36,248 nt of DNA, taken from Nonomuraea zeae. GTDB lineage: Bacteria > Actinomycetota > Actinomycetes > Streptosporangiales > Streptosporangiaceae. Below, piece after piece: positions 16,801 to 22,486 of this stretch. The notes beneath the pieces are model-generated. The model did not search any database. It worked only from the letters and a program-made list of their open reading frames with translations, and was not told where the DNA came from. Where the stretch lies: the NCBI RefSeq assembly GCF_005889725.1, contig NZ_VCKX01000112.1:1-36248 (forward strand), in the 5' to 3' direction. The translations under genes were made by a program, and so were the position numbers. The number at the start of each line of letters is the position of its first letter. The first letter of the stretch is position 1.

Positions 16801-17597
16801 TGCAGGGGGAGGGCACGGCGTCGCGCCCGCCCGAGGTGCGCCGCCGCCAGCACGGCGACCCCGCCGCGCTCTACCTGCGGCCCCGCCCGCACCCGCTGCC
16901 GGAGGCAGGCTGGCTCGACGGCCGCCCCACCGCCCTGCCGGCCACCTTCGCCGCGCCGGACCCAGCGCCGGACCCAGCGCCGGACCCAGCGCCGGACCCA
17001 GCATCGGACCCAGCGCCGGGCGCGGCATCGGACCCAGCGCCGGACAACAGGGCGGACGCCGTGCCGGACGCTGGGGTGCGGACCGAGGTGTTCCTGGTGG
17101 ATCCGCCGCCCGGCGCGACCGCGGTCGAGGTGAGCGCCGCGGGCCCCGTCGAGGTGCGCGGCCGGCTCGACGGCGGCCCCGTTGAGCTGCACGTGGCCAC
17201 GGTGCCCGGCGCGCAGGGAGGAGCCGCGTTCGACGGGCCCGTCCGGTTCACCTGCGGGCCCGGCCGGATGCGGCTCGGCGACTGGGAGGAACAGGGCCTG
17301 GCCGGGTACAGCGGCGGCGTGCGCTACCGCACCACCGTCACGGCCGCCGCCGGATCCGCCCTGCTGGACCTGGGCCGGGTCAGGGGCACCGCGGAGGCGA
17401 CGGTGAACGGGCGGCCGTGCGGCGTGCGGGTGTGCTCGCCGTACACGTTCGACGTCGAGCTGGACGAAGGCGACAACGTGCTCGAGATCCTGGTGCTCGG
17501 GACGCTGGGGCCGTACATGGACGAGATCAGCCCCACGCACTTCGTCTTCCCCGGCCAGCGCAGCACCGGCCTGTTCGGTCCGGTACGGCTGCGGTAG
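13860..17597 (+). CDS. Large GH106-like glycoside hydrolase with low-complexity insertions
   Basis: A 1245-residue protein without a signal peptide. The N-terminus (YSPAAIWWWSGDPLRADRLRWQ, GGVRNLVILNLAPSG, AYLWFYDQLGFSG) and the following barrel-like region resemble GH106-type enzymes, whose known members are alpha-L-rhamnosidases. The C-terminal third has beta-sandwich segments (VLVNGLEVGRQGG, YDVSHLLRAGGNTIRIESGG and a similar copy near the end, ATVNGRPCGVRV...DNVLEILVLGTLGPY) typical of galactose-binding-like folds. Low-complexity inserts lie at about residues 382-428, 699-731 and 1032-1063. The ATG at 13860 overlaps the permease stop. It probably cuts imported oligosaccharides in the cytoplasm. 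The exact family and substrate are inference; catalytic acids were not assigned. Confidence 0.8.
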   Translation: MNVFELLKEPPREYSPAAIWWWSGDPLRADRLRWQMERLVAGGVRNLVILNLAPSGPTFGADADDPPFLSEAWWELLDGVCADAHELGAYLWFYDQLGFSGADLQARLVVERPEFAGQWLAPDGSVSLRGFDYLSPEACAVLLDRVHGEFERRVGHWFGRVIAGSFQDELPTLPTWSARFAEEHLARRGAPFTLGDPDWQAYQRTRAELAEEAFFRPLARWHERHGLLNGCDQQDPARAGHPVEGVQLYADYTSTHRWFSAPGSDHHGDARLHSSLAHLYGRPRTWIEAFHSSGWGGTLEETFDWLLPWLRAGATLYNPHAVYYTTRRGWWEWAPPSTDWRQPYWRHHRVFADAVTRLCAALSQGRHACDVAVLLPTATAQAGTSLDGTATPAGPAPDGAAASGETALDGAGTSVDAGPDGVSASAARAQRVYREIVGDMAWFATEPGVLDRLCLDADVIDEDSVRRASVDDGRLAVSTEAYRAIILPAVTELDEDLAARLGEFAAAGGLLVAVGAVPDALRACADAGRIRYAESAAGLGEALAGLPRRVEAPVPALVREAGDSTLVFLTAAAPMASRISVGRPGERGVDLGWLDAVIDFDPARYARDMRITVRGVSGTPLLARLFDGGEPRPLPHTRHGDDVEVVVPFDDGPAALLVFDGTHAEPAPPRTPYPVEIDLGDEWDVELVPTLDDTWADFGAGTGSGVGADTGSDAGAGVGAGIGSGAGAGVAVECWTLRTPDGEPVDVTFGPRGEQRVGDGPWTPSVWSASRGLRKDPVHRDTLGPKGHVPMEFLAFGRAGAGSEARFRTLLTVPPGPAAWLAVGAGAAKTLWLDGVELPLDDAGYAAVTRTPVEPGRHLLELLLVPDEELDLRAYACLVADPADAVRPEWIGGTPLETTVHAAAGPHDVLQVASTASCRVLVNGLEVGRQGGFDPYAEADIPRVRRYDVSHLLRAGGNTIRIESGGWVLVDGLAVSGPGWVQGEGTASRPPEVRRRQHGDPAALYLRPRPHPLPEAGWLDGRPTALPATFAAPDPAPDPAPDPAPDPASDPAPGAASDPAPDNRADAVPDAGVRTEVFLVDPPPGATAVEVSAAGPVEVRGRLDGGPVELHVATVPGAQGGAAFDGPVRFTCGPGRMRLGDWEEQGLAGYSGGVRYRTTVTAAAGSALLDLGRVRGTAEATVNGRPCGVRVCSPYTFDVELDEGDNVLEILVLGTLGPYMDEISPTHFVFPGQRSTGLFGPVRLR
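15954..16052 (+). repeat. Gly/Ala/Ser-rich coding repeat inside the GH106-like gene
   Basis: Imperfect GGCGCAGGC/GGTGCAGGC-type repeats encode a 33-residue Gly-rich segment (residues 699-731) set between DDTWADF and VECWTL, which read as neighbouring parts of one beta-rich domain. Codon choice (GGT, GCA, TCA, ATT) is looser than in the surrounding gene, suggesting recent repeat expansion. Confidence 0.7.
16953..17048 (+). repeat. 12-bp tandem repeat encoding Ala-Pro-Asp-Pro units
   Basis: Eight consecutive 12-base units based on GCGCCGGACCCA: four exact copies (16953-17000), then GCATCGGACCCA, GCGCCGGGCGCG, GCATCGGACCCA and GCGCCGGACAAC. In the GH106-like frame they give a rigid Ala-Pro-Asp-Pro linker at residues 1032-1063. 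The exact copies mark recent slippage, and copy number is likely variable among strains. Confidence 0.9.
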
Positions 17598-17610
17598 CCG
17601 GTCAGCGGAG

Positions 17611-18861
17611 TCAGACGGCGTCGCGCTGGATGGGGCAGGTCATGCAGTGCGCGCCGCCGCGGCCCTTGCCCAGCTCGAAGCCTTCGATCTCGATCACCTC
17701 GACGCCGTGGTCACGCAGCTTGCGGTTGGTGAACTGGTTCTTGTGGTAGCCGATGACCACGCCGGGCGACACGGCGAAGAAGTTGTTGCCGGAGTCCCAC
17801 TGCTCGCGGGCCTGCTGGAAGTCGTCGCCGCCGGTCGGGATGACCTCCAGCCGGCTCAGGCCGAGCGCCTCCTCCACCGCGCCGATGAAGTCGGCGTCCT
17901 GGCGGACCTCCAGCGTGCCGGGCTTGTCGCCGGGACGCAGCGACCAGGTGCGGGCGGTCTCCAGGAACGGCGGGTGGGCCGTGGCCTTGTCGGCGTCCAG
18001 CAGGGTGAAGACGGTGTCGAGGTGCATCCAGGAGCGCTGCTTCGGGATGTCCACGGCGATGACGCGCTGCGCGGCGCCGGCCGCGAACAGCGACAGCGCG
18101 ACGTGCTCGACGGTGCGCGGATTGGTGCGCTCGGACAGGCCGATGGCGACCGCGCCGTTCCCGATGGGCATCATGTCGCCGCCCTCCATCGCGGAGGTGC
18201 CGTAGTCCTCCTCGTTGAAGCGCCCGTCGTCGCCGGCGGCCGGGTACCAGTAGGCGAAGTCCTCGTGGGCGAACATCGGGTGGTGGTGGTAGATCGTCGA
18301 CTGGTTCATGGTCTCCAGCAGGCGGGCATGGTAGAACATCGGGTTGAGCGAGACGCCGCCGTACAACCAGGCCGACGGGTCGCGCTGGTAGAGCGTGTTG
18401 GGCAGGGGCGGCAGGACGAACCCGCCGGGGTCGGCCGAGGCGGCCACCAGCGAGCGGTCGTCCAGGGCGGACGTCCCGTACTCCTGCTTGGTCAGGCCGC
18501 CGATGAGGTGGGTGGCGAGCTTCTCGCCGCTCCACCCGGCGAGCGTCTCGCGCACGGCGTCGACCAGCGCCGGGCCCACGGTCAGATGGGTGACGGCCGC
18601 TTCGATGGCGTGCTGCTTGGCCTCGAAACCGTTGTCCAGCGCCTCGGCGAGCAGCTGCTGGTGGTAGAAGACCTCGACGCCGCGCTCGCGGAGCACGGCC
18701 ACGAACTCGTCGTGCTCGCGCTGGGCCTGGTCGACCCAGAGGATGTCGTCGAACAGCAGGTGGTCGCGGTTTTCGGGCGTGAGCCGCTTCATGCTCAGCT
18801 CCGGCCGGTGCACGATGACCTTGCGCAGCGTGCCGACCTCTGAGTGGACGCCGTAGGACAT
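17611..18861 (-). CDS. arcA: Arginine deiminase
   Basis: A 416-residue arginine deiminase, which converts L-arginine to citrulline and ammonia in the cytoplasm. ATG at 18861 has AAGGAG upstream. Signatures run the full length: GVHSEVGTLRKVIVHRPELSMKRL, LPNTLYQRDPSAWLYGG, AMEGGDMMPIGNG, SWMHLDTVFTLLD and the C-terminal GRGGAHCMTCPI, with nucleophile Cys406 at the same number as in the well-studied Pseudomonas enzyme. Length is normal. The antiporter gene lies 20 bases upstream on the same strand (arcD-arcA). Ornithine carbamoyltransferase and carbamate kinase, which complete the ATP-yielding pathway, are not in the window. It converges with the glycosidase gene, 13 bases apart. Confidence 0.97.
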   Translation of the reverse strand: MSYGVHSEVGTLRKVIVHRPELSMKRLTPENRDHLLFDDILWVDQAQREHDEFVAVLRERGVEVFYHQQLLAEALDNGFEAKQHAIEAAVTHLTVGPALVDAVRETLAGWSGEKLATHLIGGLTKQEYGTSALDDRSLVAASADPGGFVLPPLPNTLYQRDPSAWLYGGVSLNPMFYHARLLETMNQSTIYHHHPMFAHEDFAYWYPAAGDDGRFNEEDYGTSAMEGGDMMPIGNGAVAIGLSERTNPRTVEHVALSLFAAGAAQRVIAVDIPKQRSWMHLDTVFTLLDADKATAHPPFLETARTWSLRPGDKPGTLEVRQDADFIGAVEEALGLSRLEVIPTGGDDFQQAREQWDSGNNFFAVSPGVVIGYHKNQFTNRKLRDHGVEVIEIEGFELGKGRGGAHCMTCPIQRDAV

Positions 18862-18881
18862 GTCAGTCTCCTTGATCGTTC

Positions 18882-20276
18882 CTAGATGGTCACGAAGCCG
18901 GTGGCCAGCCCGATGACGCCGACGACGGCTCCCGCGGTGACCACGAGGAACAGGACGAGCTCGGCGGGGGAGAACAGGCGCCTGCCGTGCTCGCGGCGGG
19001 TGATGGCGAACAGGATCGTGCCGGGCGCGTAGACGACGCACGACAGCAGCAGGAACTCCAGCCCCGCGGCGAAGATGAGGAACGCCGTGTAGATGACGGC
19101 GAGCGCGGCCACCAGGAGCTGCCTGACGGTGCCGCCGAGCCTGACCGCGTATCCCGCCGCCAGCAGGTACGGCACCAGCGACAGCGCGCTGGTCAGCTTG
19201 AGCGTGAAGGTGAAGGCGTCGTCGGAGAAGAGCGTGATGACGAGCACGGCGGTGATCAGCGTGCTGGTCAGGACGAGGGCGGCCGCCGGAGTGCCGTGGC
19301 GGTTCTCGCGCCGCAGGAAGGCCGGCATGTCGTCGTCCTTGGCCGCCACGAACAGCACCTCGGCCGCCATCAGCGTCCAGGCCAGGTAGGCGCCGAGCAC
19401 CGAGACGATGAGGCCGGCGCTGATGAGGACCGCGCCCCACGTGCCCACGGCCGACTCCAGCACGCCCGCCATGGACGGCTGGCGCAGCCCCTCCATCCGC
19501 GCCTTGGGCAGGGCCGCGTACGACAGGAGCGTGACCGAGGCGAACAGGGCCAGCACCCCGAGGAAGCCGAGCACGGTGGCCCGTCCCACGTCCTCACGCC
19601 TGCGCGCATACCGGGAGTAGACGCTGGCGCCCTCGACGCCGAGGAAGACGAAGACGGTGACCAGCATCGTGGCCCTGACTTGCTCGAACAGCGGCCCGTC
19701 GCCCCACAGGTTCGCGTGGAAGGTGCCGGACTTGAAGGTGATGGCGAGGATCAGCACGAACAGCAGGATCGGAATGACCTTGGCCACGGTCACGACCTTG
19801 TTGATCGCGGTGGCCTCCTTGACCCCGCGCAGGATCATGAAGTGGAAGCCCCACACGCACACGATGGACACCGCGACCGCCGCGAGCGTGTTCCCCTCGC
19901 CGAAGCCGGGGACGAGCGCACCCAGGGTGGACTTGATCAGCACCCAGTAGGAGACGTTGCCGACGCAGGCGCTGGCCCAGTAGCCGAAGGCGGAGAAGAA
20001 TCCGGGATACTCGCCGAAGCCCGCCTTGGCGTAGGCGTAGACGCCGGCGTTCAGCTCAGGCTTGCGTACGGCGAGCGTCTGGAAGACGAAGGCCAGCATC
20101 AGCATGCCCGCACCGGCGATCACCCAGGCGACGACCGCGCCGAACACGCCAGTGGCCTGGGCGAAGTTACGCGGAAGGGAGAACACCCCGGCGCCGACCA
20201 TCGATCCGACGACCATGGCGGTCAGTGTCGTCAGCGGCAGCTTCTGAGCCGCCGGGCTCGCCTCGGTGGCGCTCAT
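18882..20276 (-). CDS. arcD: Arginine/ornithine antiporter-like APC transporter
   Basis: A 464-residue amino-acid/polyamine/organocation transporter with about 12 membrane segments. ATG at 20276 has GGAGG seven bases upstream. The first helix carries the APC substrate motif GSMVGAGVFSLP; further features are KPELNAGVYAYAKAGFGEYPGF, ASACVGNVSYWVLIKSTLG and VFLGVEGASVYSRYARRREDVGRAT, typical of the basic amino acid/antiporter branch. Placed first in a two-gene operon with arginine deiminase, it most likely exchanges arginine for ornithine or citrulline. The exact exchange pair cannot be read from the sequence; the symbol rests on family and context. Confidence 0.88.
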   Translation of the reverse strand: MSATEASPAAQKLPLTTLTAMVVGSMVGAGVFSLPRNFAQATGVFGAVVAWVIAGAGMLMLAFVFQTLAVRKPELNAGVYAYAKAGFGEYPGFFSAFGYWASACVGNVSYWVLIKSTLGALVPGFGEGNTLAAVAVSIVCVWGFHFMILRGVKEATAINKVVTVAKVIPILLFVLILAITFKSGTFHANLWGDGPLFEQVRATMLVTVFVFLGVEGASVYSRYARRREDVGRATVLGFLGVLALFASVTLLSYAALPKARMEGLRQPSMAGVLESAVGTWGAVLISAGLIVSVLGAYLAWTLMAAEVLFVAAKDDDMPAFLRRENRHGTPAAALVLTSTLITAVLVITLFSDDAFTFTLKLTSALSLVPYLLAAGYAVRLGGTVRQLLVAALAVIYTAFLIFAAGLEFLLLSCVVYAPGTILFAITRREHGRRLFSPAELVLFLVVTAGAVVGVIGLATGFVTI

Positions 20277-20364
20277 GGATGACCTCCGTCCGGAGTGGCT
20301 CGCCGCCACCTCGGATCGATCTCCACAATGGCTACCCGGAATTCCTGTTGAGCCAAGTTATTGC

Positions 20365-20393
20365 CTAATATCGGCGCAAGTTTCGTTTGTCAG
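20365..20393 (-). promoter_or_regulatory. Candidate promoter for arcD-arcA
   Basis: On the minus strand, CTGACA (20393-20388, five of six matches to a -35 box) and TATTAG (20370-20365, a fair -10 box) are separated by 17 bases in an AT-rich stretch about 90 bases upstream of arcD. No clear FNR, CRP or ArgR box was recognised; the TTGC...GCAA arms around 20361-20379 are only four bases long. Confidence 0.4.
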
Positions 20394-20468
20394 AGCATTG
20401 AGTATTATTTACCTGAGTGAATTTGTTGCCTCTGACCTGCCCGAACGAAGTCTGGACAGTGGTTCCTC

Positions 20469-20906
20469 ATGGCCGTGAGAATCGATCTGACCCTCGACTG
20501 CGCGGACGCGCAACTCCTCGCCGCGTTCTGGAAGGCGGCGCTCGGATACGTCGACGAGCCGCCGCCGGCCCCTTTCGCCACGCGCGAGGAGTGGCTCGCG
20601 CAGTTCGACCTGCCGGAGGAGGAGTCCGCGGACGACGCCGCGTGGCTCTGCGCTCCGGACGGCACCGGCCCCCGGCTGTCCATACTCAAGGTTCCTGAGC
20701 CCAAAACGGCAAAGAACCGGCTGCACCTGGACATCCGCGTGCCCGGTCACGGTGATCCCGGCGAGCGGTGGGAGCGGGTCCGGGCGGAGTCCGAGCGGCT
20801 GGTGAAGGCGGGCGGGACGGTCGTGGCGGAGTTCCACGGGCACCATGTCGTCATGGCCGACCCGGAGGGCAACGAGTTTTGCGTCGCCGCGGAGGCCGCG
20901 GGCTGA
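20469..20906 (+). CDS. VOC (glyoxalase-like) superfamily protein
   Basis: A 145-residue single-domain protein of the glyoxalase-like type. It opens with the first beta-alpha-beta unit (VRIDLTLDCADAQLLAAFWKAALGY) and ends with the second (LHLDIRVPG... VVAEFHGHHVVMADPEGNEFCVAAE), the usual VOC layout with conserved PEGNEFC near the end. The ATG at 20469 lacks a strong ribosome binding site. It stands alone, divergent from arcDA. Substrate unknown; such proteins range from detoxification enzymes to binding proteins. Confidence 0.85.
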   Translation: MAVRIDLTLDCADAQLLAAFWKAALGYVDEPPPAPFATREEWLAQFDLPEEESADDAAWLCAPDGTGPRLSILKVPEPKTAKNRLHLDIRVPGHGDPGERWERVRAESERLVKAGGTVVAEFHGHHVVMADPEGNEFCVAAEAAG

Positions 20907-21067
20907 TCCACAGGCTTACGGGCGATTCGCGGGCTGCCGCGCGCCCCATTCGGGAGGCTGCGGGCTGATCCGCGCGCGCCCCATCGACCGCCGGCCGACG
21001 AGTGACATGCCATGCGGACTTGTGCCGCCCCGCGGTCATGTCACGTTCGCCGGCCCGGCGAGCCCAC

Positions 21068-21205
21068 TCAGCGGCGACGCCGGCGACGACGGGCGCTCCG
21101 GCTGCTGTCGGAGCCGCCTCCGCTACCTGATCCCGGGATGGGATACGGCTCGTACGGCGCCCTGACGCGTAGCAACGCAGGTGCGAAGTAGTGCTTTATC
21201 GACAT
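21068..21205 (-). CDS. Possible small ORF (45 residues) with poly-Arg tail
   Basis: ATG at 21205 is preceded by GAGGGG at a usable distance. The product starts MSIKHYFAPALLRVRAPYEP, has a Pro/Gly/Ser-rich middle (YPIPGSGSGGGSDSS) and ends in seven arginines. Codon third positions are less GC-rich than in neighbouring genes, so it is either a foreign small gene, a precursor-like peptide or chance. I do not recognise a family. Confidence 0.3.
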   Translation of the reverse strand: MSIKHYFAPALLRVRAPYEPYPIPGSGSGGGSDSSRSARRRRRRR

Positions 21206-21362
21206 GACATCCCCTCGTGTGATCACGTGCCGGGGCGATAGTTCCGCGCCGGTACTCGCTACTGAACCATTCACCCTCCTCCAACCACCTGATAGATACC
21301 GATACTTCCCCAAAAGACGATATAAGAGACATTTCGACCAGGGGTTTACCGTCCGCCACCAC
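21123..21362 (-). CDS. Possible small ORF (79 residues), AT-richer than surroundings
   Basis: GTG at 21362 opens a frame whose first 45 residues (including ADGKPLVEMSLISSF and SIRWLEEGEWFSSEY) look protein-like and use codons such as TCT, CTT, ATA, TTT and GTA that are rare in this genome. It overlaps the 45-residue ORF in another frame, so at most one is fully real, or the longer one is a decayed gene whose end has shifted frame. No family recognised. Confidence 0.25.
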   Translation of the reverse strand: MVADGKPLVEMSLISSFGEVSVSIRWLEEGEWFSSEYRRGTIAPARDHTRGCHVDKALLRTCVATRQGAVRAVSHPGIR

Positions 21363-21403
21363 AGAGGTTGCCTACGGCGCGGATGACCCCCCTCAGGGAG
21401 CAA

Positions 21404-21619
21404 TCAAGCAGGTGTGCCGGCCTGCACGCCCACCTGCCGGCCGACGTCCTCGTCCTCCGCCGCGGCCAGCACCGCCTCCATCAACCCGGGGAAGCGGACC
21501 TGCAGATCCGCCGACCGCAGGATGACGAAACAGCGGGTGCCTTCCTGCCGGGTGCGCGTCAGCCCGGCGTCGCGCAGCACGCGCAGATGGTGGCTGAGCG
21601 TCGATTTCGCCACCGGCGC
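21404..21619 (-). pseudogene. ArsR-family regulator, N-terminal half deleted
   Basis: The minus strand encodes a typical ArsR C-terminal half: APVAKSTLSHHLRVLRDAG (recognition helix), TRTRQEGTRCFVILRSADLQVRFPGLMEAVLAA, ending at the TGA at 21404. To the 5' side the frame continues but the residues are antisense to the SDR and show no ArsR features, so the first helices and start codon are gone. The loss ends at the same place where the divergent SDR gene lost its own N-terminus. Confidence 0.75.
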
Positions 21620-21634
21620 CCGCAACTCCCCCCA

Positions 21635-22321
21635 GCCGCGCTCGCCTTCGCCGGCGCGGGGGCGCACGTCCTTGGCGTGGGCCGCCGCCCCGACGCGCTC
21701 CGGCAGACCGCCGCCCAGCATCCCGGCATCGCCGTCCTGGCCGCCGACCTGACCGCGGACGGCGCGCCCCAGGCGGTGATCGACGCGGTGGCCGACCGCT
21801 GGGGACGGCTGGACGTCCTGGTCAACAACGCCGGCGCCACCGCCGTCATGCCCCTGGCCGACACCGACGCCGAGCGCGTCGCCGGCCTGCTGGCGCTCAA
21901 CGTCATCGCCCCGAGCCTGCTCGCCCAGGCCGCGCTCCCGCACCTGCGCGCCCACCGCGGCGCGATCGTCAACGTCTCCAGCACCTACGGGCACCGCCCG
22001 CTGCCCGGGGCCGCCCACTACGCCGCCTCCAAGGCCGCGTTGGAGCAGCTCACCCGGAGCTGGGCGCTGGAGCTCGCCGCCGACGGCATCCGCGTCAATG
22101 CCGTGGCCCCCGGCCCCACCGCCAGCGAGGCCCTGGCCGCGGCCGGCCTGTCCGAGGCCGCCGTCCAGCAGCTAGAGCGGGACGAGGCCGCCCGCATCCC
22201 GCTCGGCCGCCGGGGCACGCCCGAGGAGGTGGCCGGCTGGCTCGTCCACCTGGCCGACCCCGCCGCGACCTGGCTCACCGGCCAGGTCCTCACCGTGGAC
22301 GGCGGTCTGGAGCTCGTCTGA
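21635..22321 (+). pseudogene. Short-chain dehydrogenase/reductase, N-terminus deleted
   Basis: From AALAFAGAGAHVLGVGRRPDAL onward this is a classical SDR: DVLVNNAGA, IVNVSSTYG, the catalytic HYAASK (Tyr-x-x-x-Lys), IRVNAVAPGPT and the C-terminal WLTGQVLTVDGG. What should precede it, the first beta strand and TGxxxGIG dinucleotide-binding loop, is absent. The frame upstream is open but is the antisense of the truncated ArsR gene. Without that loop the protein should not bind NAD(P)H, so I call it a pseudogene. An ATG at 21368 could in principle start a 317-residue hybrid. Confidence 0.75.
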
Positions 22322-22354
22322 GCCCGCCGCGCCAGCACGATAGCGGGGTTAACG

Positions 22355-22370
22355 CTGGTCAAATGACCAG
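22355..22370. promoter_or_regulatory. 7-2-7 perfect inverted repeat upstream of the ammonia-lyase-like gene
   Basis: CTGGTCA-AA-TGACCAG lies 34 bases after the SDR stop and about 117 bases before the ammonia-lyase-like start. The TGGTC...GACCA core resembles operators of FadR-type GntR regulators. There is no T-run after it, which speaks against a terminator. No regulator gene sits next to it. Confidence 0.5.
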
Positions 22371-22486
22371 TCGAGGATGAGTCAGCACTTGTCATGCCGG
22401 TGCTGCGCCATCCTGGCGTTTCCTGGCCCTCTGCCTATAAACGGAGCTGTCTTGATCTTCGTTTCAACGCGCCGGGGGACAGATCG

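Larger units (their letters stand above)
20907..21403. other. 497-base stretch without a confident gene
   Basis: After the VOC gene the sequence holds a degenerate direct repeat (GCGGGCTGATCC-type, about 20898-20909 and 20960-20971) and then a part of lower GC content at about 21200-21330 that stands out from both flanks. Only two small minus-strand frames, listed separately, look protein-like. The lower GC and odd codon use suggest foreign DNA or a regulatory RNA region beside the deletion scar at 21620. Confidence 0.5.

Noticed and set aside
16953..17048. Short tandem repeats considered as a CRISPR array
   Set aside because: The units are 12 bases, have no spacers and encode an in-frame Ala-Pro-Asp-Pro linker.
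21368..22321. A full-length 317-residue SDR
   Set aside because: Its first 90 residues are antisense of an ArsR gene, and the TGxxxGIG cofactor loop is absent.
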